In this document: piece by piece, positions 15,946-24,824 of the stretch
Numbering within the stretch: the first letter of the stretch is position 1
Layout: each line of letters begins with the position of its first letter
From: Saprospiraceae bacterium
GTDB taxonomy: Bacteria > Bacteroidota > Bacteroidia > Chitinophagales > Saprospiraceae
Direction of reading: 5' to 3'
DNA: 27,091 nucleotides
Assembly (NCBI GenBank): GCA_016714785.1
Contig: JADKCC010000067.1
Location: forward strand, 1-27,091
Notes under the pieces: model-generated
What the model saw: only the letters and a program-made list of their open reading frames with translations
Database searches by the model: none
What the model was told of the DNA's origin: nothing
Position numbers and translations under genes: made by a program

Positions 15946-16663
15946 ATGGTGGCAAAAAGGATATTCAATACCAATTCACAATTTTTAGCAGGGCCTAATA
16001 GTAGAGGGCGTGAATTTGTTTTTTTAATTAAGGTCTTTTCAGTTTTTAAGAGGATTTAGAAAATTACACTTTGTTGGACCTTGTGTTACAGTTTTTGGTT
16101 CGGCAAGGTTTCCAGAAACTAATGTGTATTATCAGCAAGCGAAAGAAATGGGTAAATTACTCAGTGAAATGGGATTTGCAGTAATGACAGGTGGCGGCCC
16201 TGGTATTATGGAAGCGGCCAATCGTGGTGCTTACAATGCTGGTGGCCAATCAATTGGATGTACTATAAAGTTACCCAAAGAACAATCTTCTAATCCATTT
16301 ATGACTCGAATTGTAGAATTTGATTACTTTTTTGTTAGAAAAGTGCTTTTGACAAAATACTCATACTCATTTGTGGTCATGCCGGGTGGGTTCGGCACTT
16401 TGGATGAACTATTCGAAACACTTACGCTTATTCAGACTGGTATCTTGCATAATTTTCCAGTGGTAATCATGGGGACTGAATTTTATAAAGATATCACTGA
16501 AATGATTGATAGGATGATTGCTGAAAAAACTATCAGCCCAGATGATCAACATTTAGTAAAATTTACTAACGATCCCAATGAAGCATGTGAGCACATCCGA
16601 AGTTTCATACATAAAAATTACAAAATCAAATATAAGGCTTCATGGATATTGGGCGAAAATTGA
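15946..16663 (+). CDS. LOG-family (TIGR00730-type) protein, frameshifted near 16037
   Basis: The conserved N-terminus starts at ATG 15946 (MVAKRIFNTNSQFLAGPNSR) and reads to IKVF, but that frame stops at 16060. From about 16040 the next frame carries QFLRGFRKLHFVGPCVTVFG and the rest to TGA 16661-16663. One T too many in the run at 16036-16039 explains the break. Motifs of the lysine-decarboxylase-like LOG family are clear: GSARFPE, GGGPGIMEAANRGA and PGGFGTLDELFE. Such proteins cleave nucleotide 5'-monophosphates (LOG) or nucleosides; true lysine decarboxylase activity is not expected. A GTG at 16124 would start a truncated form lacking the GSARF strand. The end touches the convergent permease gene. 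Confidence 0.85.
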
Positions 16664-17995
16664 TCAATCATTTTTGTTTAGTGTTTTAACAACATAATAT
16701 ATGGGATAACTAAAAATTAAAAATATAAGAGCATATTTGCTGCTCTGTATATCGCTATAAACTGCACCTCCTAAAAACATCACTGAAAGTAAAATTAATA
16801 AATATGGAAGGTATGGAAACCAAGGAGCTTTGTATGGTCTAATTAATTCAGGTTCAGTATATCTTATTCTAACCAGTGCTGCAAAGCCGGCAGCATAGCT
16901 TAGCACAAAAAAGAAAGTGGCAATATCAGATAGTTTGCCGCAAGTTTCTTTACCACTTAATATCAAAAGTATGGAAAGTAAAGCAGTAAGTGCCATTGCT
17001 ATAGATGGTGTACCTGATACATTGACTCTGGACGCTTCTTTGAAAAATAAATGGTCTCGACTCATTGAAAAAATCACCCTAGGAGCAAACATAATTTGTG
17101 CATTAACAATACCTAGGATCGAAACCATAAGGAAAATAGTTATGATTTTAGAGAATCCATCTCCAAATATATAACTGATAGTATCAGCAGCTGCAAGTTT
17201 TGAGTTCAATAACATTTCTTTAGGCAGTGCATATAGTATGGCTGCATTGACTAAAATATAAATTACAATAATCATGATTACACCTGAGATCATAGATTTA
17301 GGCAATGTTTTGGCTGGATCTGTATTCTCTTCGGTAAAATAAGTGGCAGTATGCCATCCATCATAAGTATAAAATATGGCTTGCAGTGCACCGATTATAC
17401 CCAACAAAGTCAGTGGTACAGCCGTATTTGACACTGTATTTACTACTTGTTGTCCTGCGGGTTGTCCTCCAAATATGAAGCAAACAGCAACAAATATTAA
17501 CAAACCCACCGCTTTGATTACTGCCAATATTTCTTGCGATTTGCCAGCAGATTTTGTACCCATCCAATGAAATCCTGTCAACAATATCAACATCAAAACA
17601 GCAATATTTTGAATGTAATTATTTGTAGAAGGCATTAGCAATCCGATGTATTCACTCATGGTATAAGCTCCAAAACCCAATGCAGATACTGTACCTAACC
17701 AACTAGTGATACCCGTCACAAATCCAAAATAATCGCCAAAAGCCCTCCGAGCATATACATACCAAGCACCAGCTTGTGGCATTGAAATAGCCAGCTCAAT
17801 GGCACATAATACACCTAGCAGGGCATAAATACCCACTGCGAGCCATAGTAGTAAAATGATCCAAGGTTCACCTATTAGTGCTGCTATAGGTCCTGGTTTA
17901 CGTAATATTCCAGTGCCTATTGTTCCTCCCACTGTCACTGCTATCCCGAATCCTACACCTAAAAGTTTTAGCAACTGATTATTTTGATTTGTCAT
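16664..17995 (-). CDS. APC-family amino acid permease
   Basis: 443 residues with about 12 hydrophobic spans. The first helix has the family's unwound substrate site (VTVGGTIGTGILRKPG, residues about 20-35). Others include YTYDGWHTATYFTEENTDPAKTLPKS, the conserved helix 6-7 region with its typical E, and APRVIFSMSRDHLFF in the helix 8-9 loop. The C-terminal PYKAPWFPYLPY is typical of the cationic or LAT-like branch. It imports or exchanges amino acids across the inner membrane; the specific substrate is not evident. The gene ends next to the LOG gene (convergent) and starts 25 bp after the DUF4440 gene, with which it could be cotranscribed. Confidence 0.93.
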   Translation of the reverse strand: MTNQNNQLLKLLGVGFGIAVTVGGTIGTGILRKPGPIAALIGEPWIILLLWLAVGIYALLGVLCAIELAISMPQAGAWYVYARRAFGDYFGFVTGITSWLGTVSALGFGAYTMSEYIGLLMPSTNNYIQNIAVLMLILLTGFHWMGTKSAGKSQEILAVIKAVGLLIFVAVCFIFGGQPAGQQVVNTVSNTAVPLTLLGIIGALQAIFYTYDGWHTATYFTEENTDPAKTLPKSMISGVIMIIVIYILVNAAILYALPKEMLLNSKLAAADTISYIFGDGFSKIITIFLMVSILGIVNAQIMFAPRVIFSMSRDHLFFKEASRVNVSGTPSIAMALTALLSILLILSGKETCGKLSDIATFFFVLSYAAGFAALVRIRYTEPELIRPYKAPWFPYLPYLLILLSVMFLGGAVYSDIQSSKYALIFLIFSYPIYYVVKTLNKND

Positions 17996-18020
17996 GCTTT
18001 TGTTTTGAAATTATAAGTAT

Positions 18021-18455
18021 TTAACCACAAGTTTGATCAGATATTATGAGCCATCTGCCATTGATTTTTTTCCAAATCAATGTGAAAAGACCTGTTGGTT
18101 GATCTGTAACTCTTACCAATGTATATCTACCAATCATGATTGCTGCCGTGTCACTTAATACATCTAATCGAATGATCTCAAATGTGAGTTTACCCATGGC
18201 ATTAGAGTCTGGGTAGCTCTTTTTGTAGTTTTCCAAGGTTTTTTGCCAGCCATAAGTCAATCCTTTACTACCAATAAAGGTAAGACTATCGGACTTCCAA
18301 TACCCTTGCATAAAAGCATCAATATCACCATTATTCCAATCAGTTTGTTGAGCCATGAGCACTTTAGATATTTCTTGTGTTTTAAGTACTAAATCTGATT
18401 GTGCGTGAATATCTGTAAGTGTGAAGAATAAAGAGAAAAACAAGACTTTTAACAT
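18021..18455 (-). CDS. secreted NTF2-like (DUF4440/SnoaL-type) protein
   Basis: 144 residues from the ATG at 18455 (MLKVLFFSLFFTLTDIHAQ, a signal peptide). A TTG-started extension to 18479 is unlikely because it overlaps a -7 promoter element. The mature part begins with LVLKTQEISKVLMAQQTDWN and continues with GDIDAFMQGYW, FIGSKGLTYGWQKTLENYKK and LFTLIWKKINGRWLIISDQT, the cone-shaped NTF2-like fold seen in DUF4440 proteins. These act as small ligand-binding or isomerase-like proteins; no specific activity can be assigned. It lies just upstream of the amino-acid permease on the same strand. Confidence 0.8.
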   Translation of the reverse strand: MLKVLFFSLFFTLTDIHAQSDLVLKTQEISKVLMAQQTDWNNGDIDAFMQGYWKSDSLTFIGSKGLTYGWQKTLENYKKSYPDSNAMGKLTFEIIRLDVLSDTAAIMIGRYTLVRVTDQPTGLFTLIWKKINGRWLIISDQTCG

Positions 18456-18460
18456 AAATA

Positions 18461-18468
18461 CAAATTTA
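18461..18468 (-). promoter_or_regulatory. -7 promoter element TAAATTTG, nearly leaderless start
   Basis: TAAATTTG on the minus strand is a perfect TAnnTTTG match and ends five bases before the ATG at 18455. Transcription would begin at or very near the start codon, which implies a leaderless or very short leader mRNA. Confidence 0.45.
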
Positions 18469-18479
18469 TTATGCTGCAA

Positions 18480-18871
18480 GATAATACAGAAATTGAATCA
18501 TCATAAGGATTAATAGCTTTTTTTTTGATCAATATAATCTAAATGCTATTACGATCAAATATCTTTTTGATGTTTCGAAATATTTTGTATTTAAAGTTGA
18601 GTGTTTTATTAGCCATTTGATACAATATTTTTTTTTGGGGATGTAGTCCCCTTATTTTGAATATTTTGCACACGGGAAAACAAAGGGCTCTGTACCTATA
18701 AAAAGATGATATTTTAACGCCTGAATTAATTGAAAACATCACCGAAATTTCAATAGATATTAAATTTTTTTATGCTTTGAAAATGAAGAACGGTATATTA
18801 TAGCGTCATTGAAAAATCTATTTCCGAAATTTCAGTTTATTATACCGTCATAGTAAGCCGTTTAGTCACTA
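18480..18871. other. intergenic region with a hairpin and small repeats, no gene seen
   Basis: 392 bp of very AT-rich DNA. It holds a hairpin GGGGA/TCCCC at 18637-18651 between T-rich flanks, an 11-bp direct repeat (CCGAAATTTCA at 18742-18752 and 18824-18834), and an inverted pair ACGGTATA (18790-18797)/TATACCGT (18841-18848). Short frames here look random. Confidence 0.5.
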
Positions 18872-19597
18872 TTACTTTATCCATTTCTCCATTTGTGTGA
18901 GTGTCGCTTGAATATCCTTTGGCACAGATGCTATGATTTCTACTTTTTGTTGTGTGAGTGGATGAGTGAATACCAATTTTTCAGCATGAAGCGGCTGGCG
19001 CGTCAAAAGTGGTCTCTCTTCTTGGAATTTTCCAATATTAAACTTTTTGTGTTTAATTTCTGACAGGTAAAAAGCTTCTCGATTACCATATAGGGGATCA
19101 ACTATCAATGGATTGCCAAGATACTGCATGTGCACTCTTACTTGGTGCATCCTGCCTGTATATATCCTGATATAGACATAAGAAAAATTACGATAGCTCT
19201 TAAGTATTTTGTAATCTGTTGTCGAAGCTTTACCACGTTTATGTGCCAACATTTTGCCTCTAGTTACTGTGGATTCGGCCAGAGGAACATCGATTCTGCC
19301 ACTTTCAGGAGATGGAATACCATCCACGATGGCAAGATAATACTTCTCTACATCTCTCGATTCAAAGATTTCTGACAACAGCTTGTGGGATTCTGCATTT
19401 TTTGCAAAAAGATTGACACCACTGGTGAATTTATCAATTCTGTGTACAGGAATTAGGTCTGGATATTGTTTTTTTAATAAGGCGACAAGATTTGGTAAGT
19501 TTGGATTAAATCTATCGGGTATAGTTAATACACCTGCTTGTTTATTAACCGCAATCATAATGTCATCTTCGAATAGTATGTCTAAATTATGCTTCAA
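18872..19597 (-). CDS. RluA-family pseudouridine synthase
   Basis: 241 residues. The catalytic Asp is D55 in VHRIDKFTSG (H52-R-I-D55). Other family blocks are present: LAIVDGIPSPESGRIDVPL, STTDYKILKSYRNFSYVYI, TGRMHQVRVHMQYLGNPLIV and PLHAEKLVFTHP. There is no N-terminal S4 domain, so it is a compact RluA/RluC-like enzyme acting on rRNA or tRNA uridines; the exact position is not predictable. It follows the glycosyltransferase frame with a 4-bp gap and is the last gene of the leftward RibF-GT2-RluA operon. Confidence 0.92.
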   Translation of the reverse strand: MKHNLDILFEDDIMIAVNKQAGVLTIPDRFNPNLPNLVALLKKQYPDLIPVHRIDKFTSGVNLFAKNAESHKLLSEIFESRDVEKYYLAIVDGIPSPESGRIDVPLAESTVTRGKMLAHKRGKASTTDYKILKSYRNFSYVYIRIYTGRMHQVRVHMQYLGNPLIVDPLYGNREAFYLSEIKHKKFNIGKFQEERPLLTRQPLHAEKLVFTHPLTQQKVEIIASVPKDIQATLTQMEKWIK

Positions 19598-19601
19598 ATG
19601 T

Positions 19602-20633
19602 CTAAAATTTCAATTTGCTAAATTTTTTCTTTCCTTCCAAATAGTATTTATATACTATGGAATTGAGGTATGTTCCTTTCATATTCGGCGGATTTATTTT
19701 ACTTTTTTGTATCCAATGATACTCTTTGTTACGGCGTTCAAATACTAATGGTAAATGGATATAGAAAGATATGTGTGCCTTGATAATAGCCAATGTTGAT
19801 TTAGGTTTGCCATCTAGCAAAAATTTAAGTCCTGCTAATCCATCTAAGACTAGTTTGGCAGGAATGATCCATAATAAATTGGTCAAGCTTTCATTTTTAG
19901 TTAGCAGATAAAGGTTATTCTAAAATTCAGAAAATCTTTTCGTGGGTTTTGATAATCCAAGGTACCACCACCAAGATGATAAACGGTAGATGCTGTGATG
20001 CATTTGATATTATAGCCTGCACTTTTAGCCCTCCAACAAAAGTCAATTTCTTCTTGATGTGCAAAAAAGCCACCATCAAACCCACCGAGTGATTTGAATA
20101 ACTTCGACCTACACACCATTGTAGCACCACTAGCCCAAAATATTTCCGCATCATTACTGTATTGACCTTCGTCTTTTCTACAGTATCAAAATTCTACCTC
20201 TGCAAAATGGATACCCAAAAATATCTATATAGCCACCGGCAGCACCAGCGTACTCAAAGTGGTCTTTGTATTCTAATGATTTTATTACGGGCTGAACTAT
20301 ACCTAGGCTTTTGTCCCGTTCCATTGTATCTATTATAGGGTCCAACCAATTTTCAGTTACTAATACATCAGAATTGATAATGACCACATACTCGGATTGG
20401 ATATTGAGTAAACCTTTGTTATAACCTTCTGCAAAACCATAATTTTTGGACAGCTCTATTATTTTGATTTCTGGATACCATTCTTTGATAAAATCTACCG
20501 ATAAGTCTGAGGAATGATTATCAATGACCAATACTTCATACGTATATTTAGATGATGAATATTCTATCATCGGTAAGTAGGACTCCAATAATTCAACACC
20601 ATTGTAGTTGAGAATTGCAATCGTAACTTGCGC
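19602..20633 (-). CDS. GT2 family glycosyltransferase, three frame breaks, apparently fused to RibF
   Basis: The frame enters from the RibF part at about 20633 (AQVTIAILNYNGVELLESYL) and runs to a stop at 20178. GT-A motifs are present: VIDNHSSD and IINSDV. The protein continues in two other frames: EIFWASGATMVCRSKLFKSL, then FFAHQEEIDFCWRAKSAGYN and YHLGGGTLDYQNPRK to 19901, then LTNLLWIIPAKLVLDGLAG and further to 19602. Adding one base to each of three runs (20188-20191, 20174-20177 and 19918-19919) rejoins everything into about 345 residues with a normal C-terminal membrane-associated region. The E-E-D (HQEEIDFCWR) block is the usual GT2 catalytic and acceptor region of rhamnosyl-like transferases. 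Acceptor unknown. Confidence 0.8.
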
Positions 20634-21587
20634 TTCTTTTTGGGTTTGATGATTGAGCTCGCTTAATGCCAATTGAGCATTTTTTTCATCTAATTGGAGT
20701 TGATCCTTGAGTTGATCTAAATTGTCAAATCTTATATCTTTTCTCAAAAATTCCAATATGTGAATTTGTATCACTTTATCATATATATTCTGACTAAAGT
20801 CAAATATGTTGATCTCTATATTGATGGCTATTTGGTCTGACACGGTCGGTCTTTTTCCTATGTACATCATCCCTTCAAAAGATAGTTTGTCAATTTCTAT
20901 CTTGACAGCATATACACCTTCTACGGGTATAAGTTTATCCTTTTCACTGATTTGGAGATTTGCGGTGGGATACCCGAGTTTAGAACCAAGTTTGTCACCA
21001 TGTACTACTTTTCCCGTAAGGATATACGGATGATTCAGAAACAAGTTGGCTTCTTTGATGTCTCCTGAGATCAGAGCTTTCCTTATTTTGGTGCTACTTA
21101 TGGCTATGTCTTCAATATCTTGTCTTGGGATTTCTATTACATTGAAGTGTCCCGTGGCTTCGTACTCTCTAAAAAGCGATATATCGCCCGCTCTATTCAA
21201 TCCAAATTTATGGTCATAACCTATGACTACGTATTGGGGATGGAAGGATGCAATTATGAATGTTTCTACATACTCTCTAGGAGATTGTCGTGAAAACTCA
21301 AATGAAAATGGCACTATCACCACATTCTGAATACCATATCCAGCAATCAATGCTAGTTTTTCATCCAAAGTATTCAATACACTGATGTCTTGAGTGGATG
21401 CATCTACAACACTTCGAGGATGTGGGTAGAAGGTTATAACTATACTTTCACCATTGATTTCATCAGCAAGCGCTTTGACTCGACTGATTATTTTCTGATG
21501 TCCTGAGTGCACACCGTCAAATGATCCAATAGTGATCACGGCGTTTTTGAAGTCAGGGAGTTCTTTAATATTTCTATATATGTTCAT
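20634..21587 (-). CDS. ribF: bifunctional riboflavin kinase/FAD synthetase
   Basis: About 318 residues from ATG 21587 (MNIYRNIKELPDFKNAVI). The frame is open to 21623, but a -7 element overlaps that stretch, so 21587 is preferred. FAD synthetase motifs: TIGSFDGVHSGHQKII (HxGH-type nucleotidyltransferase loop), FYPHPRSV, VVIGYDHKFGLNRAGD and ISSTKIRKAL. Riboflavin kinase domain: GKVVHGDKLGSKLGYPTANL, GVYAV and EINIFDF. It converts riboflavin to FMN and FAD. The usual end lies near LQLDEKNAQLAL, but no stop occurs there: the frame runs on into the glycosyltransferase. This is either a real fusion or an indel artefact. Confidence 0.9.
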
Positions 21588-21620
21588 GGAAGATAATAGG
21601 GGATCCATTCTATTTCGGCA

Positions 21621-21628
21621 CAAATTTA
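21621..21628 (-). promoter_or_regulatory. -7 promoter element TAAATTTG for the ribF operon
   Basis: Perfect TAnnTTTG on the minus strand, 33 bp upstream of the ATG at 21587. It lies in the divergent region shared with the Mrp gene. Confidence 0.5.
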
Positions 21629-21710
21629 AGTAATTTTATGATTACTTTGGTTTAATATGAACAATTAACCATAAAATTAGATTTAAAAGGTAATAATTAC
21701 ATAAATAATA

Positions 21711-22805
21711 ATGGTTGATCATAATATAGTAGTGGCTGCACTGAGAAATGTAAAAGATCCTAAAACAGGAAATGATATCATTTCAGCCAAAATGGTAGAA
21801 GATTTTAAAGTGGATGATCTCAATATTTCGTTTTCTATTGTATTGAAAACTAATGATAGTGAGTTGAAATCAGCGCTAAATTTTGCATGTATATCCGAGA
21901 TTGCTGCTGTTTATCCCGATGCACAAGTACATATACATCTTAAAATCAATTCAGGAGTGGATGATGAAAACGATTCCGTTTTGCCGCAAGTAAAAAATGT
22001 AATAGCAGTGGCATCAGGAAAGGGTGGAGTAGGGAAGTCCACCGTTTCGGTCAATCTGGCTGTGGCGCTTGCTAATGAAGGGTATAAAGTAGGTTTGATA
22101 GATGCTGACCTTTATGGACCATCTATCCCTACTATGATGGGTTTGAGTGGTCAGAGACCTAAAGTAGAATTGCTTTATGGAAAGCATAAGATCATCCCAC
22201 TTGAAGCGCATGGCGTACATGTGATTTCTATTGGTTTTATCGTTGAGCCTGAACAAGCTGTGGTCTTAAGAGGGCCGAGATTAGGTGGATTGTTAAAGCA
22301 GTTTATACAAGATTGCCTATGGCCAGATTTAGATTATTTGGTCATCGATCTACCTCCAGGCACGGGTGATATTCAGCTTACCTTGGTGCAGACTGTTTCT
22401 GTCACTGGCGCTATTATGGTGACTACTCCGCAAGAAGTAGCTGTGATTGATGCAGTAAAAGCAATGAATATGTTTCTATTGCCCAATGTCAACGTGCCAA
22501 TCTTAGGAGTAGTAGAAAATATGAGTTGGTTTACACCTGCTGAATTGCCTGAGAATAAGTATTATATTTTTGGAAAAGGCGGTGGGGAACACTTAGCTCG
22601 AATGGCAGAGACGGGCATGCTTGCTCAAATTCCTATAGTACAGAGTGTGCGAGAAGCTGGTGACAGTGGAAATCCTGCTGCTGCCCAAGAAGGACATCCG
22701 TTAACAGATATTTTTAAAAAGTTAGCCCAAAATACTGTTAAACAAGTAAAATTGAGGCATGATCTATATGATCCAACGCGAATTGTAAAGGTAGATCAAA
22801 GTTGA
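21711..22805 (+). CDS. Mrp/ApbC-type iron-sulfur carrier P-loop ATPase
   Basis: 364 residues. The N-terminal MIP18/DUF59 domain (about 5-80) is followed by a MinD-like ATPase with deviant Walker A GKGGVGKS (103-110), DADLYGPSIPTMMG and VIDLPPGTGD. In place of the usual CxxC near the C-terminal part it has ENMSWFTPAELPENKYYIFG, a variant I associate with Bacteroidota; C60 in the MIP18 domain remains. It binds or transfers Fe-S clusters to apoproteins. The NifU-like gene follows 58 bp downstream, supporting a cluster-assembly role. Confidence 0.93.
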   Translation: MVDHNIVVAALRNVKDPKTGNDIISAKMVEDFKVDDLNISFSIVLKTNDSELKSALNFACISEIAAVYPDAQVHIHLKINSGVDDENDSVLPQVKNVIAVASGKGGVGKSTVSVNLAVALANEGYKVGLIDADLYGPSIPTMMGLSGQRPKVELLYGKHKIIPLEAHGVHVISIGFIVEPEQAVVLRGPRLGGLLKQFIQDCLWPDLDYLVIDLPPGTGDIQLTLVQTVSVTGAIMVTTPQEVAVIDAVKAMNMFLLPNVNVPILGVVENMSWFTPAELPENKYYIFGKGGGEHLARMAETGMLAQIPIVQSVREAGDSGNPAAAQEGHPLTDIFKKLAQNTVKQVKLRHDLYDPTRIVKVDQS

Positions 22806-22863
22806 AACTAATTATTACCCATTTGTATTGCTTCTTTGTTTGGAATTTTATTAACTTTGTGAT

Positions 22864-23127
22864 ATGATTATAATACCTGTCTCTGAAATGTTTGAAAAAG
22901 TAAATAAAGCGCTTGATGAAATAAGGCCGCACTTGGCAGTGGATGGTGGGAATATTGAGTTGGTCGAAGTAACGGATGATCTCATAGTACGTATCAAATG
23001 GATGGGCAATTGTGAACATTGTTCGATGTCAGCTATGACTATGAAAGCAGGAGTAGAACAAGCTATTAAGTCAAGATTGCCAGAGATCAAATCAGTAGAA
23101 GCAATAAATGGATTTCATTTGTTATGA
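22864..23127 (+). CDS. NifU C-terminal domain protein (Nfu-type Fe-S scaffold)
   Basis: 87 residues comprising a single NifU C-terminal domain. VNKALDEIRPHLAVDGGNIE and GNCEHCSMS give the conserved CxxC (C50, C53) that ligates a [4Fe-4S] cluster. The short N-terminus has no A-type domain, so it is a minimal Nfu carrier. It lies between the Mrp ATPase and pyrF; its TGA overlaps the ATG of pyrF (ATGA at 23124), indicating translational coupling. Confidence 0.93.
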   Translation: MIIIPVSEMFEKVNKALDEIRPHLAVDGGNIELVEVTDDLIVRIKWMGNCEHCSMSAMTMKAGVEQAIKSRLPEIKSVEAINGFHLL

Positions 23128-23923
23128 ACAGAAAAGAGCTTGTCTCCAATATACATTCAAAGAAAAACTTCTTATGTATAGGGTTAGATACCGATATTCA
23201 AAAGATACCTACTCACCTTTTATCTTCAGATGATCCTGTTTTTGAATTTAACAAAGCTATCATAGATGCTACTTCAGATCTGTGTGTAGCTTACAAACCT
23301 AATATTGCATTTTACGAAAGTTTAGGGCCAAAAGGTTGGGTTTCATTAGAAAAAACTATGGACTATATACCGAAAAATATCTTCACCATCGCAGATGCTA
23401 AACGAGGTGACATAGGCAACACGAGCAAGATGTATGCTAAGACATTTTTTGAATATTTTGATTTTGATGCTGTAACTGTGGCTCCTTATATGGGCATCGA
23501 TTCTGTTACTCCTTTTTTAGAGTTTGATGACAAATGGGTGATATTGTTAGGATTGACGTCCAATGTGGGAAGTCATGATTTTCAACAAACGGTAGGAACA
23601 ATGGTCAAAACTATATGAAACGGTGATAAAAAGCTCAAGAATGGGGAAATCCCGATAATCTAATGTATGTGATAGGCGCTACGCATCCTTCGTCATTTGC
23701 CGACATTAGAGAAATGGCCAAAGAATATTTCTTTCTTGTACCTGGCGTAGGTGCACAGGGAGGAGATATGGATGCGGTAATCCAATATGGGCGCAATAAA
23801 GAAATAGGATTGCTTATCAATTCATCGCGAGAAATCATCTATGCAGGAAATGGAGAAAATTTCCAAGACGCAGTCAGGGCAAAAGCCCAAGAGATGGTAG
23901 GTAAGATGAGTGGGTATATATGA
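23124..23923 (+). CDS. pyrF: orotidine 5'-phosphate decarboxylase (type 2), frameshifted at about 23597-23632
   Basis: The first open part (23124-23618) has the OMP decarboxylase active site DAKRGD (91-96, K93) and substrate blocks FLCIGLDTD, AYKPNIAFYE and APYMGIDSVTP. The end is in another frame from about 23640: NLMYVIGATHPS, FLVPGVGAQGGD, GLLINSSREIIYA. Between them the expected VGNNGQKLYE ... QEWGNPDN can be rebuilt if A is added at 23597-23598 and 23607-23610 and the A run at 23628-23632 is corrected. The repaired protein is about 268 residues, normal for the PyrF type 2 group. It makes UMP from OMP in pyrimidine synthesis. As the gene is normally essential, assembly error is the simplest explanation. 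Confidence 0.88.
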
Positions 23924-24140
23924 GAGATGAGATAGGAGATTTGAGTTATAAGAGACTTGCCTGATTAAGATGTAATGGTCAAGCGGGTGAAATTGGGGTG
24001 AAGAGATAGAAATTATAAGGAATTGGTTATCAGAGATGATGTTTCGTTCAAAAACAGCATAATATGGCTCATAATATATCTTAACACATTTTAAAAGTAA
24101 GCGGACTATTGCATAATCTAATATCAAAAATATTGCTAAA

Positions 24141-24824
24141 ATGAAAACAAATCATTCAACACCTAACTTAAAGCATGTCTTAATCTTCTTTATTTTCTTT
24201 AACCTGATATCTGTAGGCAATAGTCAAGACAAATATTTTCAAGTTCAAATCGGTGGGCAGTTGATGCAAAATTATAATTTAGATGGCGTAATCACTAAAG
24301 GTATTGGTTTGGGTGGCGGATATGTTGAAAGCAAACAAAGCGTAGTGACTACATTCAATCAGGATATTTCATTAACCTATTCATTCAATAGGCAAGATGC
24401 TGTAATCCTTGGAGGTGGACTTTATACTACCTGCAGAAGGATTGATGCAATTGCGTATAATGATACTCAGGGTAGTAATAACTTTTATGATGTGAAGGCT
24501 TGTTATGAAAACTATGTCGTGTACCTATTATATCAATATACTGAATGGATGTCACCAACATGGAATATACATGCTTCAATAGGACCTATGTGGGCAAAAA
24601 ATCATAATCAAGGAGATTGGTTTTTTGTACCTGTTAAATTCAATTATTTTTCAGGCATCGGAAAGCTAGGTGTACAGTCCAAACTAAGTGACCATTTATC
24701 TTTAGAATTGAATGTTATGGCCATACGGTCTTTGACCAATATCGTAGATGAAAGTCAAGGCGCTATTGGCAGTATTGTTCCGTTTTTGGTTGGATTGGAC
24801 TTTAGAGTTGGGTATCAGTTTTGA
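24141..24824 (+). CDS. small outer-membrane beta-barrel protein
   Basis: 227 residues. A signal peptide (about 1-29, ending VGNSQ) is followed by aromatic, Gly-rich strands such as YFQVQIGGQLMQNYNL, ISLTYSFNRQDAVILGGGLY, YVVYLLYQYTEW, FSGIGKLGVQSKLSDHLSLE and a final DFRVGYQF. The terminal Phe after a strand is the barrel-assembly signal. An eight-strand OmpA-like or OMP_b-brl type barrel is likely; no specific ligand is suggested. It stands alone, with about 217 bp of purine-rich spacer before it. Confidence 0.75.
   Translation: MKTNHSTPNLKHVLIFFIFFNLISVGNSQDKYFQVQIGGQLMQNYNLDGVITKGIGLGGGYVESKQSVVTTFNQDISLTYSFNRQDAVILGGGLYTTCRRIDAIAYNDTQGSNNFYDVKACYENYVVYLLYQYTEWMSPTWNIHASIGPMWAKNHNQGDWFFVPVKFNYFSGIGKLGVQSKLSDHLSLELNVMAIRSLTNIVDESQGAIGSIVPFLVGLDFRVGYQF

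Noticed and set aside
16124..16126. GTG as true start of the LOG gene
   Set aside because: It would remove the conserved VGPCVTVFGSARF strand, which is present just upstream in the same frame.
18637..18651. Hairpin GGGGA/TCCCC as a terminator
   Set aside because: The stem is only five pairs and no gene ends close by on either strand; kept only as a note in the intergenic region.
19927..20154. Separate small gene on the minus strand
   Set aside because: It is one frame of the glycosyltransferase, explained by missing bases at 20174-20177 and 20188-20191.
21588..21623. Upstream start for RibF
   Set aside because: It falls inside a perfect -7 promoter element; the extra residues are not RibF-like.
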